From Enorma phocaeensis (GTDB lineage: Bacteria; Actinomycetota; Coriobacteriia; Coriobacteriales; Coriobacteriaceae): a stretch of 64,000 bases of DNA. The stretch spans positions 124,001 to 188,000 of the forward strand of contig NZ_LT891969.1 of NCBI RefSeq assembly GCF_900186505.1, given 5' to 3'. A program made the position numbers and the translations under genes. The notes beneath the pieces were generated by a model that ran no database searches, was not told the origin of the DNA, and was given only the letters and a program-made list of their open reading frames with translations. Positions 8,205 through 17,080 of the stretch are shown here, piece by piece (the first letter of the stretch is position 1; every line of letters begins with the position of its first letter).

Positions 8205-9493
8205 GTGAGCGGAAGAAACTATGGTCGGGCGATGTCCCTGAAACTTGGAAGGTGGCGCCGCTCAAGCATTGTATTGCGTTCCGCTCCGACTCGCTTTCGG
8301 AAGGTACCAATCCGGATTACTGGTTTCGTTATGTGGACATAGGCTCGGTGACCGCAAGTAGTGGCATCACTGGTTATGCGGAAATGGCATTTCGCGATGC
8401 GCCCTCCCGGGCGCGTAAACGTGTGCGACGCGGCGACACAATTGTCTCAACGGTAAGAACATACCTGAAGGCCATCGCACGCATTGAGGATGATGAAGAC
8501 GTCATTGTGTCCACGGGTTTTGCCGTGCTTGATCCTTGCGAATTTGATTCCTTATATCTTACGTTCCTGATGAGCAGCGACTTGGTTTGCGAAGAAATCA
8601 AGCGACGGTCCTGGGGTATAGCCTACCCAGCCATTTCAGAGACATCGATGAGTTCAATCGTTGTGCCAATACCGCCACTTTTAGAGCAGCAACTGATTGC
8701 TGGCTACCTGCGAAGGGCCTGCACGAAACTCGATAGTGCTTGCTCGGTGCTAGAACGGCAACTACAAACTCTCGACGACTACCGAAAGTCCCTGATTCAG
8801 GAGGCGGTCACCAAAGGGCTTAATCCCAATGCAGAGATGAAGTCAAGCGGAATCGATATCGTCGGCGCTATTCCTGCGCATTGGTCAACAAGTAAGTTAA
8901 GGCACGTATGTACGCGAATATTCGATGGACCGTTCGGTTCAAACTTGACAGGTGACGATTATTCAGACGAAGGCGTTCGAGTTGTTAGGTTAGAGAACCT
9001 CAAATACCTCGAGTTCGATGACTCAAAACAATCATTTGTATCCGAAGATAAGTATCGAAGCATTTCTGCTCACACCGTTTATCCAGACGATCTAATATTG
9101 GCTACGTTTGTCGAAGACGACATTAGCGTATGTAAGCTTCCCGAATACATCGGTTATGCAGTTAATAAGTCCGACTGCGTTGGCTTGAGACTCAAAGGCG
9201 CTGTAAGCCAGGATTACCTTCACTACTACCTATCATCAAACTCCGTATGGCAGTTCCTTTGCTCGCAGCTCCACGGCGCGACTCGAGGAAGGGTTAACAC
9301 GACACAGATAAAGCAAATTCCTGTTGTATTGCCCCCATTCAACGAACAAGCTGCGATAGTTGAGCATCTTAATTCCAGGATGGTCACGATTGACCGTCTT
9401 ATCATCGGCAAGCGCAAGCAACTCGAAACCCTTCGTGCCCAGCGCCAGTCTCTCATCTACGAATACGTTACCGGTAAGCGCCGCGTTGTTTAG
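8201..9493 (+). CDS. hsdS: Type I restriction-modification system, specificity subunit HsdS
   Basis: HsdS selects the bipartite DNA target through two target-recognition domains, each followed by a conserved helix that acts as a ruler. TRD1 begins PETWKVAPLKHC and ends before the central spacer with PPLLEQQLIAGYL. TRD2 begins IPAHWSTSKLRHV and is followed by PPFNEQAAIVEHL and a final coiled region. The length of 430 aa is typical. GTG at 8201 overlaps the hsdM stop (GTGA), implying translational coupling. The TRD2-coding part (about 8880-9300) is visibly more AT-rich than the rest of the operon, suggesting a separate origin of this domain. Confidence 0.93.
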   Translation: MSERKKLWSGDVPETWKVAPLKHCIAFRSDSLSEGTNPDYWFRYVDIGSVTASSGITGYAEMAFRDAPSRARKRVRRGDTIVSTVRTYLKAIARIEDDEDVIVSTGFAVLDPCEFDSLYLTFLMSSDLVCEEIKRRSWGIAYPAISETSMSSIVVPIPPLLEQQLIAGYLRRACTKLDSACSVLERQLQTLDDYRKSLIQEAVTKGLNPNAEMKSSGIDIVGAIPAHWSTSKLRHVCTRIFDGPFGSNLTGDDYSDEGVRVVRLENLKYLEFDDSKQSFVSEDKYRSISAHTVYPDDLILATFVEDDISVCKLPEYIGYAVNKSDCVGLRLKGAVSQDYLHYYLSSNSVWQFLCSQLHGATRGRVNTTQIKQIPVVLPPFNEQAAIVEHLNSRMVTIDRLIIGKRKQLETLRAQRQSLIYEYVTGKRRVV

Positions 9494-9502
9494 GATGCGC
9501 CC

Positions 9503-12500
9503 ATGACTGTACAGAACCCACTTACCGAGAAAGACTTCCAGCAGCTCGTTTATGACGGGCTGGAAATGAATGGCTACATCAAACGCGGCAACTTCGAGTT
9601 TGATGCCAAGCGCGCGATGGACCCCGGCATGCTCATGGCGTTCATCGAGGACACGCAGCCCGAGACGTTCGAGAAGCTCTGGAACCTGTTCGACGGCGAC
9701 ATCGAAGAGGGCATCTTTAATCGCGTCGCCACCGATATTGGCAGGCGTGGACTCATCCGCGTGTTGTGGGACGGTGTCGACTTCGATGGCGTAGCCACGC
9801 TTGATCTCGTGTATCCGAAGCCGTCTGCCGTATTCGACCCCAATGCTGTCAGGCTCTTCGAGGAGAACGACCTCTCGGTGATGCAGGAGGTCTGGCACAA
9901 GGAAGACGAGCGGATTGATCTCGTAATCTTTCTGAACGGCCTGGCGATATTCACTATCGAGTTGAAATGTAACTCTGCCGGAACCAGTTGGGACTATCGC
10001 GAGGCAATACGCCAGTACAAGGAGGATCGCGATTGCACAACGAGGCTGCTCGACAGCAAGGCAGGCGCTCTCGCGCACTTTGCCGTAGACCTGAACGAGG
10101 TCTACGTATGCACCGAGCTGAGAGGCAAAGAATCGTCGTTCCTGCCGTTCAACAAGGGCTATAACGAGGGTGGCGATGCTCATGCGACCGGCCCTGGTAA
10201 TCCGCCGAACCCGCGAGGGCCAAGGTCGGCGTATCTCTGGGAGGAAGTTCTTACCAAGGACTCCGTCTTCAACCTCATCTACGACTTTATCTACATGGCG
10301 ACCAAGCGCAACAAGCAGGGCAAGAAGATTGGCGAGACGCGCATCTTCCCGCGCTATCAGCAGCTTCGCGCCGTTCAGAAGGTTGTCGATGACATCTCGC
10401 ACAACGCTACCGCACGAAACTACCTGATAGAGCATAGTGCAGGCTCGGGAAAGACCAATACCATCGCATGGCTATCGCATAAGCTGGCGGCAACGTATCT
10501 GCCGGGCACCGATTCACCGCTGTTCGACAAGGTGGTCATCGTGACGGACCGTCGGGTCGTCGACAAGCAGCTCCAGGATACCGTGCTCGATACGGCTAAG
10601 GAATCCGCCATCGTGTGCGTAATGGACAAGGGTAAGACCTCGGCCGACCTCGGGCGTGCGTTGCATAAAAGCTATCGCATCATCGTGACGACCATGCAGA
10701 AGTTCCTGCATCTTGAGCCGGGCACCTTCGAGGGCGAGGGCAGTCACTTTGCCGTGCTCATCGACGAGGCCCATGGATCAACTTCAGGCAAGACGATGCA
10801 GGCCGTGAACAGCACGCTCGCAGAGGGCATCGAAGAGGATTCGTCGCTCGACGAGCTCTCCGCATTCGTCGCAAATGACATCGCACGTTCTGGCAAGCAG
10901 CCGAATGTCACGCTCATCGGCTTCACTGCGACACCGACCGGCAAGACGCTGCAGCAGTTTGGGCAAACCGACGCATCTGGCCAAAAGGTGGCGTTCGATC
11001 TGTACTCCATGAAACAGGCCATCGAGGAGAGATTCATCCTGGATGTGACCTCGAACTACGTGACCTACGATTCGTATTGCAGGGTCGTGAAGGCGATTGA
11101 TGACGATCCCGAGCTGGAATCTAAGGCCGCAAAGCGACAGCTGGCGCGCCTCATCTCGGTCGCACCGGGAACCATCGAGGGCAACCTTTCCGTGATGGTC
11201 GACCATTTCGCATCAACGGTTGCCATGACACTTGGTGGCAAGGCGAAGGCGATGGTGGTGACCGCTGGACGCGAGGAAGCCGTACGCTACTACCTCGCCT
11301 ACGAGGGGATGCGGAGGGCCCACATGCAGACTATGGGCTCGTACCGCGCCCTCGTGGCGTTCACTGGCTCTGTTTCTGTTGACGGGACGGATTACACGGA
11401 GGTCGGCATCAACGGTTTCGCCGAGGAGAAGCTGCCCGACTATTTCGATACCGATGACTACCGCATACTGTTCGTCGCCGACAAGTACCAGACGGGCTTC
11501 GATCAGAATCTCCTTGCGGCAATGTATGTGGACAAGCGGCTATCGGGCATCACCTGCGTGCAGACGCTTTCGAGGCTCAACCGTATCTGCCCGCCATACG
11601 AGAAGCGCACCTTCGTGCTCGATTTCCGAAACAGCTACGATGACGTGAGGAAATCGTTCGCCCCTTATTACGAGGACACGTTGCTCACCGAGCCACTGGC
11701 CATCGACGATGTGAGGGAGACCGAGCGCAGGCTCCTCGGCTATGGCATCCTCGACCTCGATGACGTCGAAGAGTTCAACACGCTGCTCGCGAAGGCTCAT
11801 CGGACCAACAGCGAGAAGGGCCGCATGTGGGCGCTACTCGACACTGCCGCCACGCTGGTCAGGGCTATGGAGGAGGACGAGGCAGACGAGGTCAGGCGCG
11901 TCATCAGGAACTTCATCAAGCAGTACGGATTCCTTCTGCAGGCTGCGCCGTTCGTGAACAAGAACATGCACATGGAGTACAACTTCTGCGTGTCGCTCAT
12001 TCGCGAGATTGACTCCGGTCATGGTGGTGGGAACGATTTCAACATCGCCGATAAAGTCTCGCTCGAAGACTTCACGGTCGAGAAGTCGGGCGAACACGTT
12101 GGTGTCCCACTTGAGCCCGAGCCTGAGGTTCATATCCCGAAGGGAACGGGCACCGGTCTTGCCGAGGACCAGTACGAGAAGCTTTCGCGCATTATTGAGG
12201 AGTGGAATGCCAGATTCGGGTTGACGCTCGATCCCGTGGTGCATGCGGGGTCGCTTGTCTCGTTGCTTGACACGCTCCGCGCCGATCCGAAGGTGCAGCA
12301 AAGTGCGAGGGTCAACACTGCCCGCGACTTCCGCAACACGGTGGATGACCGCGCTGAGGACGCGTTGGTCAAAGACTACGACCAGGACAACGAGTGGTAT
12401 GGCTTCCTCTTGAACAACGAGGAGGCTCGCAGGCAGCTGGTTCATGCGTTTGTCGATGACGTGTATCGGAGCCTGCACGGCGCTGGCGATAACTCGCCGC

Positions 12501-12508
12501 AGGAATAG
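9503..12508 (+). CDS. hsdR: Type I restriction endonuclease, motor/nuclease subunit HsdR
   Basis: 1001-aa subunit that translocates DNA and cuts it when the HsdS target is unmethylated. The PD-(D/E)xK nuclease is N-terminal (IDLVIFLNGLAIFTIELKC, about residues 138-156). The SF2 motor follows with Walker A HSAGSGKT (about 311-318), LIDEAHGS (about 419), GFTATPTG, and motif VI QTLSRLNR (about 686). The C-terminal part is the HsdM-contacting helical region. The start at 9503 is 9 bases after the hsdS stop. The gene is uninterrupted, so the whole RM system appears functional. Confidence 0.94.
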   Translation: MTVQNPLTEKDFQQLVYDGLEMNGYIKRGNFEFDAKRAMDPGMLMAFIEDTQPETFEKLWNLFDGDIEEGIFNRVATDIGRRGLIRVLWDGVDFDGVATLDLVYPKPSAVFDPNAVRLFEENDLSVMQEVWHKEDERIDLVIFLNGLAIFTIELKCNSAGTSWDYREAIRQYKEDRDCTTRLLDSKAGALAHFAVDLNEVYVCTELRGKESSFLPFNKGYNEGGDAHATGPGNPPNPRGPRSAYLWEEVLTKDSVFNLIYDFIYMATKRNKQGKKIGETRIFPRYQQLRAVQKVVDDISHNATARNYLIEHSAGSGKTNTIAWLSHKLAATYLPGTDSPLFDKVVIVTDRRVVDKQLQDTVLDTAKESAIVCVMDKGKTSADLGRALHKSYRIIVTTMQKFLHLEPGTFEGEGSHFAVLIDEAHGSTSGKTMQAVNSTLAEGIEEDSSLDELSAFVANDIARSGKQPNVTLIGFTATPTGKTLQQFGQTDASGQKVAFDLYSMKQAIEERFILDVTSNYVTYDSYCRVVKAIDDDPELESKAAKRQLARLISVAPGTIEGNLSVMVDHFASTVAMTLGGKAKAMVVTAGREEAVRYYLAYEGMRRAHMQTMGSYRALVAFTGSVSVDGTDYTEVGINGFAEEKLPDYFDTDDYRILFVADKYQTGFDQNLLAAMYVDKRLSGITCVQTLSRLNRICPPYEKRTFVLDFRNSYDDVRKSFAPYYEDTLLTEPLAIDDVRETERRLLGYGILDLDDVEEFNTLLAKAHRTNSEKGRMWALLDTAATLVRAMEEDEADEVRRVIRNFIKQYGFLLQAAPFVNKNMHMEYNFCVSLIREIDSGHGGGNDFNIADKVSLEDFTVEKSGEHVGVPLEPEPEVHIPKGTGTGLAEDQYEKLSRIIEEWNARFGLTLDPVVHAGSLVSLLDTLRADPKVQQSARVNTARDFRNTVDDRAEDALVKDYDQDNEWYGFLLNNEEARRQLVHAFVDDVYRSLHGAGDNSPQE

Positions 12509-12528
12509 AATCTGATAAGGGGCGCAAT

Positions 12529-13359
12529 ATGGCACGACTGAAGACCATGACGACGCAGTTCATCGACGGTGAGCCCAACGGGGTACGCATCTGCCGCTGC
12601 ACGCTTTCCACCATGACCACGGTCTTCGTGCCTCGGCCGTTGCTCTCGCGCGCCAAGCAGATAGCCGATTTGCCTATGCGCGGCATCTACTACCTCATCA
12701 ACGACGAGGACGGAGCCATCTCTCGTCTGTACGTTGGGCAAACCAAGCAGGGCATCGCACGGCTCGACGACCATAACGCCAAAAAGGACTTCTGGAACAA
12801 GGCGATACTGTTCCTCTCAGATGACATCCAGTCGTTCTCGCTCGATAACGTAAGCGCGCTTGAGAAGTATGCCATCGAGCAAGCGACCGCATCGAAGCGG
12901 TACACCGTAGAGAACAAGGTGGACCCGCGCTACGTGATCGACCAGTACCAGAAGCCCACCGTCGAGCAGATCTACGAGGAGATCGCTTTCGTGATGGGTA
13001 CGTTCGGCTACCAGATCGAGGACAGCGACGACGCGTTAGCGGACGTGAAGCTGTTCTACACTTCGCGGCGCGGCGTGCGCGCGCGTGGTGTGTATACGGG
13101 CGACACGTTCGATGTGCTTGAGGGCTCTCCCGTTGACCTGAAGGTGAGACCTAAGCTCGACCGCTACGAGAAGCTTCGGCAGGAGCTGCTGGCGTCTGGC
13201 GACCTGGTCCAGGACGGCGATGGCGGACGACTGGTGAAGACAGTTTCGTTCTCTACGCCCAGCGGCGCTGCTGACTTCGTGTTGGGCGGGTCCAACAACG
13301 GGTGGATCGAGTGGAAAGACGGCGACAAGCAGACGCTGGATGCGCTGTATAGGAAGTAG
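12529..13359 (+). CDS. GIY-YIG nuclease-domain protein with C-terminal DUF4357
   Basis: 276-aa protein with a GIY-YIG-type nuclease fold: MRGIYYLIND (about residues 49-58) and RLYVGQTKQGIARL (about 64-77) carry the two diagnostic strands, and E106-region helices follow. The C-terminal about 60 aa (VSFSTPSGAADFVLGGSNNG then WIEWK) match the DUF4357 pattern found on several restriction-linked proteins. AAGGGGCG precedes the ATG. It starts 20 bases after hsdR and is probably in the same transcript. Family knowledge links GIY-YIG/DUF4357 proteins with defence loci; whether this one cuts DNA, or is an accessory of the RM system, is inference. Confidence 0.82.
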   Translation: MARLKTMTTQFIDGEPNGVRICRCTLSTMTTVFVPRPLLSRAKQIADLPMRGIYYLINDEDGAISRLYVGQTKQGIARLDDHNAKKDFWNKAILFLSDDIQSFSLDNVSALEKYAIEQATASKRYTVENKVDPRYVIDQYQKPTVEQIYEEIAFVMGTFGYQIEDSDDALADVKLFYTSRRGVRARGVYTGDTFDVLEGSPVDLKVRPKLDRYEKLRQELLASGDLVQDGDGGRLVKTVSFSTPSGAADFVLGGSNNGWIEWKDGDKQTLDALYRK

Positions 13360-13485
13360 CTAGTCTGCGGTATTCGGGAATCTCGCACTACAAGCCATCG
13401 GCTCTCTATCCGAACAACGCATCTCTGTCAGTGACACTAAATCTCATTCTGAAATGAATGAGTAAGGTCGCTTTTCGAAGAAAAC

Positions 13486-13526
13486 TTGCAAAACCACTCG
13501 AAACTCATTATAATGGAGACTCCATT
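13486..13526 (+). promoter_or_regulatory. Sigma70-type promoter with palindromic operator before the ATPase/RloB pair
   Basis: TTGCAA (13486-13491) and a perfect TATAAT (13509-13514) are separated by exactly 17 bases. The -10 box is overlapped by AATGGAG-A-CTCCATT (13512-13526), an inverted repeat of 7 bp arms around one base, covering the expected transcription start. This is the best promoter in the island and looks repressible. No dedicated repressor gene is adjacent. Confidence 0.8.
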
Positions 13527-13549
13527 TTGAAGGGAAGGGAGTGCTGGGC

Positions 13550-14740
13550 ATGTATAGGTTGCTATCGTTCACCATCGAGAACTTCCGATCGTTCTGCACC
13601 GCCCAGACCATTTCGCTCGACGGAGGTGACAAGCACTCGGTGACGGCCGTTTTCGGACCGAACGCGGGTGGCAAGTCCAACATCGCGCGCGCCCTATCGA
13701 CCTTTGTTGCCTGCGTGCGAAACTCGTCGGAGGCAAATTGGAGGTTGCCCTACGAACCGTTTCTTCTCAAGGCAGGCATGGATGCCAGACCCACGTCTTT
13801 CTCAATAGAGTTTCTTCGCGATGGAAGGCGCTACGACTATACCTTCTCCTACCTGTTCAACAGAGTCGTCCGTGAGGAGTTGAAGGAAGAGTCCGCTCGT
13901 ACGGGTCGGATGAACAAGGTGTTCGAGCGCACGGAGGAGGGACTCAACCCCTATGCGCGTCAGTTTGGCTTCGGTAAGAGGCTACTTGACCGCACGCGCG
14001 CGGAAACGCTGCTTGTGACCAAGGGCCGCGAGGACAACAACGAATACTCGAATATAATCTTCGACCTCTTAGACCATGTTACCGTGATTTCACCAAGTGC
14101 GGATCCGCTCGGCCCCCTCTTCGTCGACATGCTCAAGAACGATGTCGAACTGCGCAGAAAGACACTTGAGCTGCTCCGCAGCTGCGACTTTGCCATCCGC
14201 GACATCAAGTTCTCTGACGTGATGCTGCCCGAGGAGTTCTTCGACCAAATGCCCGTGCAACTTCCTCCCGATTTGAAGCGCGCCATCATGGAGAAAGGGT
14301 CAACGGCGTTCACCACTGTGCATGCGTTGCGAGACGATGATCGCTCGATTGTCGGTTACCGCGAGCTGGATTTCTGGAACCAAGAGTCTATGGGAACGCA
14401 GAAGTTCTTTGAGGTTGCGGTTCCCATCATTGATGCGCTCGAGAACGGGAAGGCGATCTTCATTGACGAGTATGGATCGTTCATCCACCCGACGCTCTCC
14501 GGGGCAATCCTTGCTCTTTTTGAGGGCAGGAAAGACAACGGGGCGTACATGATGCTCACGACCCATGACACAACGCTGCTCAGGGACCTTGACCGTAGCG
14601 AGATCGTGCTGGTCGAGAAGAACCATGCAGAGGAGTCGCTGATTACGAGCTTGGCATCTCTGGGAGTAAGAGACGGAGAGGCGTTCGAAAAGAGATACCT
14701 CTCCGGTATGTACGGCGCCATTCCCATCATCGAGCGGTAG
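13550..14740 (+). CDS. AAA family ATPase (RloA/AriA-like), partner of RloB
   Basis: 396-aa SMC-like AAA_15/AAA_21 ATPase. It begins with the typical IENFRSF strand, has Walker A FGPNAGGKSN (about residues 35-43), a long middle insert, then Walker B AIFIDEYGSFIHP (about 301-313) and LTTHDT (about 335). The ATG at 13550 is preferred to GTG at 13541 because GAAGGGA is then properly spaced. The downstream gene starts within a few bases of its stop. ATPase plus TOPRIM-type protein pairs (RloA/RloB beside type I RM genes; AriA/AriB of PARIS) are known defence modules. A role in sensing phage or foreign DNA is inferred from that. Confidence 0.84.
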   Translation: MYRLLSFTIENFRSFCTAQTISLDGGDKHSVTAVFGPNAGGKSNIARALSTFVACVRNSSEANWRLPYEPFLLKAGMDARPTSFSIEFLRDGRRYDYTFSYLFNRVVREELKEESARTGRMNKVFERTEEGLNPYARQFGFGKRLLDRTRAETLLVTKGREDNNEYSNIIFDLLDHVTVISPSADPLGPLFVDMLKNDVELRRKTLELLRSCDFAIRDIKFSDVMLPEEFFDQMPVQLPPDLKRAIMEKGSTAFTTVHALRDDDRSIVGYRELDFWNQESMGTQKFFEVAVPIIDALENGKAIFIDEYGSFIHPTLSGAILALFEGRKDNGAYMMLTTHDTTLLRDLDRSEIVLVEKNHAEESLITSLASLGVRDGEAFEKRYLSGMYGAIPIIER

Positions 14741-14749
14741 GTGATGCGC

Positions 14750-15331
14750 ATGATGATGCCGCCACTGCTCGTATGCTGCGAGGGAAAGACCGAGCAGAAG
14801 TACTTCCAAATCCTCCAACGCATTTACCGTCTCCCAGGGGCGAGGATATCGATCGTCGGCGAGAAGGGTCAGCACATGGCGCTCATCGAACGTACCGTCG
14901 AGGAGAGGGAGCAATTCTGCGCTAAGCAGGGATTCCGGCCTGACGAGGTGGAGTGCTGGGCGGTGTGCGATGATGACAACATGCCTTGGTCGTACAAGGA
15001 GCTGCTCGAGTACGCCAAGAAGAACAACGTGCATCTAGCGTTCTCGAGGCCACAATTCGAAGCCTACCTGTTGCAGCATTTCGAGCAGTCTGGCGAGTCC
15101 CACCAGAAGGTTCTTTACGAGAAGCTCGGTGCATACAAGACGGGCTTTGACGGAGCCGGCTACGACGAGAGCACCAAGGGCGATTTGGAATGGCTCAGGG
15201 AGGCCATCGACCAAAAGCCGAAGATTGTTGACACGGCAATTATCAACTCAAATCAAAGGAAGAAGCAGTCAGGGAAGGTATTTTTGACCGTACAGGCGCT
15301 TGTCGAGTGGATGCGCAAGTATAGGCGCTAG
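14750..15331 (+). CDS. rloB: RloB family TOPRIM-like protein
   Basis: About 193 aa. LLVCCEGKTEQKYF carries the conserved TOPRIM glutamate, and CWAVCDDDN supplies the acidic DxD-type pair. The C-terminal half has the RPQFEAYLLQHF stretch typical of RloB. Three in-frame starts (14741 GTG, 14744 and 14750 ATG) follow the ATPase stop immediately; 14750 is chosen because AGGTGA then sits at a normal distance. By analogy with TOPRIM nucleases paired with AAA ATPases it is the likely effector, activated or restrained by its partner. Activity is not shown by sequence alone. Confidence 0.83.
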   Translation: MMMPPLLVCCEGKTEQKYFQILQRIYRLPGARISIVGEKGQHMALIERTVEEREQFCAKQGFRPDEVECWAVCDDDNMPWSYKELLEYAKKNNVHLAFSRPQFEAYLLQHFEQSGESHQKVLYEKLGAYKTGFDGAGYDESTKGDLEWLREAIDQKPKIVDTAIINSNQRKKQSGKVFLTVQALVEWMRKYRR

Positions 15332-15404
15332 AAACAAGTACCTGTTGCTTATACAAGTTTGTGACGGCCCTTTAGCCTTGTAGCAGGTTAAGGGGCCGAA
15401 TTCT

Positions 15405-15784
15405 TTGTCGGCCACGATACGAAAGGTGGCTGACACGGCCGGTGATAACCATGGCGACAAGACGCAGGAAGAGCCGCAAGCCCAGGAAGACCTCGGGCAG
15501 CAGCAGGCGGCGCAAGACAAGCCGCAGGTGAGTGGCAAGGACTGGGGGAAGGCCGTCGCCGAGCGCGACGAGAAGATCGCGGCGCTTGAGGCGCAGGTGG
15601 CCGAGGCTGCCAAGAATGCCGAAGCCGCCGAGCGACTGCGTGGCGAGATTGCGGAGCTGAAGGCCCAGGGCGAGTCCGATCGCATCGACTTCAGGCTGCA
15701 GCTCGCGGGCGTGCGCAACGTGAAGGCCGCGCGTGCGATTCTGGCAGACCACGGCGGCGACGAATACACGACCGTGGCGCCCCC
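15405..15784 (+). pseudogene. Phage capsid scaffold protein, truncated
   Basis: About 125 codons with a Gln/Glu-rich start, then a long coiled coil (KIAALEAQVAEAAKN... LRGEIAELKAQ) and RIDFRLQLAGVRNVKAARAIL, the layout of phage scaffolding proteins. The coding sequence runs into unrelated capsid sequence near 15784 and then stops in the wrong frame at 15816-15818. The start is unclear (TTG at 15405 or GTG at 15426), so the 5' end may also be damaged. Confidence 0.7.
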
Positions 15785-16021
15785 ACCAAGAGCGGGCTCG
15801 CGAGCTACTACGAGCTGAAGGGCGCAGGTGCCGACATCAACTTCATGGTCGTCGAGAAGTCGGCCGTGATCAAGTACGACAAGCACGTTGCTTCGCGCGT
15901 GTTCAGCCCCGACGAGCTGGAGGCGCTGGACTCCTACATGCTGAAATACCGCAAGTACGGCATCGTGAGCGTGCTGGAGAACAAGCTCGACGGCGTGTAC
16001 GTGAGCGCGAGCACGGAGTAG
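15785..16021 (+). pseudogene. Phage major capsid protein, C-terminal 78 residues only
   Basis: Read in a different frame from the scaffold fragment, the sequence gives KSGLASYYELKGAGADINFM, VVEKSAVIKYDKHVASRVFS and a final KYGIVSVLENKLDGVYVSAS, a typical capsid C-terminus of the P22/N4-gp56-like type. There is no start codon or N-terminal domain. A deletion has joined the scaffold gene to this end, removing most of the capsid gene. Confidence 0.68.
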
Positions 16022-16025
16022 CCCC

Positions 16026-16367
16026 GTGGCAGTAGCGGTGACATACCAGTTCTATAAGGACGTTTACGGGGGCGGTCTTTCTGAGGCCGCCTTCGGGCTT
16101 GCGCTGCCTGCGGCGTCGCGGCATGTTCGGTGGCTGGTGGGCGGACGCGAGCCTGGCGAAGACGAGCTCGATGCCTACCGGCGGGCCGTGTGTGCGGCCG
16201 TGGACGCCTTCGCGGAGTTCGGCGAGGGACAAGTCGGTGGCTTTGCGCTCGGTGACTTTAAGGTGACGCACTACGAGGACGATGGCACGACCGGCGAGGA
16301 GATCGCTACTGCCAATGCGTTGAAGGAGCTCGTCGGCACGTTGCTCGCGTTCTGCGGGGTGCGATGA
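16026..16367 (+). CDS. Phage head-tail connector-like protein (113 aa)
   Basis: Starts with GTG four bases after the capsid stop. The N-terminus (VTYQFYKDVYGGGLSEAAFG) and all-helical character with ERWL-like spacing resemble head-tail connector/adaptor proteins found just after capsid genes. Function is assigned mainly by position. It overlaps the next gene by 4 bases (ATGA), so the local operon organisation survives. The gene looks intact but is useless without the rest of the phage. Confidence 0.6.
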   Translation: MAVAVTYQFYKDVYGGGLSEAAFGLALPAASRHVRWLVGGREPGEDELDAYRRAVCAAVDAFAEFGEGQVGGFALGDFKVTHYEDDGTTGEEIATANALKELVGTLLAFCGVR

Positions 16368-16693
16368 TGCGGGGTCTTCGGCCTATACCGCTGCGGCTGC
16401 TGGCCGAGGACGCCGTGGTGAGGGTGCCAGACGGCGCAGGCGGCTATGCCGAGGGCGTGGCCGTGTCGCACGTGCGGTTCGCGCGGACGCAGAGCGTCGT
16501 GGATGATGGGCACAGGAGCGCCGACGCTGGTGCCGGGAAGGTCTACATCGACGCGCTGAACAGCGGTTGCGTTTTCGAGGTTCCAGCTGGTTCGCGCATC
16601 GACATCGGCGGGCACTCCTACTACGTGGCCGAGGTGAAGCGGTGCGAGGACTTCAACGGGCATGTGCACCACTGGGAGCTGGTAGTGAGATGA
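16364..16693 (+). CDS. Phage minor capsid / head completion protein (109 aa)
   Basis: A small beta-rich protein: PIPLRLLAEDAVVRVPDG, then a VSHVRFARTQSVV strand and a C-terminal GSRIDIGGHSYYVAEVKRC segment, as in minor capsid protein 1-type head-closure proteins. It overlaps its neighbours on both sides by 4 bases. Conserved order (connector, minor capsid, minor capsid) supports the call. No damage is visible. Confidence 0.65.
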   Translation: MMRGLRPIPLRLLAEDAVVRVPDGAGGYAEGVAVSHVRFARTQSVVDDGHRSADAGAGKVYIDALNSGCVFEVPAGSRIDIGGHSYYVAEVKRCEDFNGHVHHWELVVR

Positions 16694-17080
16694 GCTGCGC
16701 GGATTCGATTGCAAAAATGCTGGCAGACGCCCACTTCTCATGTTACTTCTCAAAAGTTTTGCCGTCGACGCTGGACTGTCCCGAGCCGATTGTCGTGCTC
16801 GAGGGCGCGTTCGAGCGGGAATCGCGGACGGCCGAGGAGGAGCGCGGTACTGTCTTGGTGACCGTGTTGGTGGTTCGCGAAGCCGCGGCTTACGCGGAGG
16901 ACGTTGCTGTTGCCGCCGAGCAAGCCGTGAGGCGGACCGACTGGGGAACCATACGCAGATTCAGGTCATTACCGCATTGTGGGCATCGACACTACGGCGC
17001 CATCGTTTAAGGAGCGGGATTCGAGCGGGCGGTACGTGTGGTCCTTCTCGGTCGAATGCACGGTGGTGAGGGCATTATGA
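16690..17080 (+). pseudogene. Phage minor capsid protein, frameshifted
   Basis: The frame opening at 16690 encodes SIAKMLADAHFSCYFSKVLP and a beta-rich middle ending near EQAVRRTDWG. From about 16955 the sensible continuation (ADSGHYRIVGIDTTAPSFKE, then RYVWSFSVECTVVRAL) is in the next frame and stops at 17078-17080, where ATGA overlaps the following gene. In its own frame the first part stops at 17008-17010. A single-base indel between about 16950 and 16965 accounts for this. Confidence 0.72.

Noticed and set aside
9236..10435. 399-aa open frame antisense to hsdS/hsdR
   Set aside because: It is the complement of a well-supported gene in GC-rich DNA, with no family features or RBS.
13550..15331. 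Retron or Gabija-type system
   Set aside because: No reverse transcriptase or msr/msd-like RNA is present, and the second gene is a TOPRIM RloB protein rather than a UvrD-type helicase.
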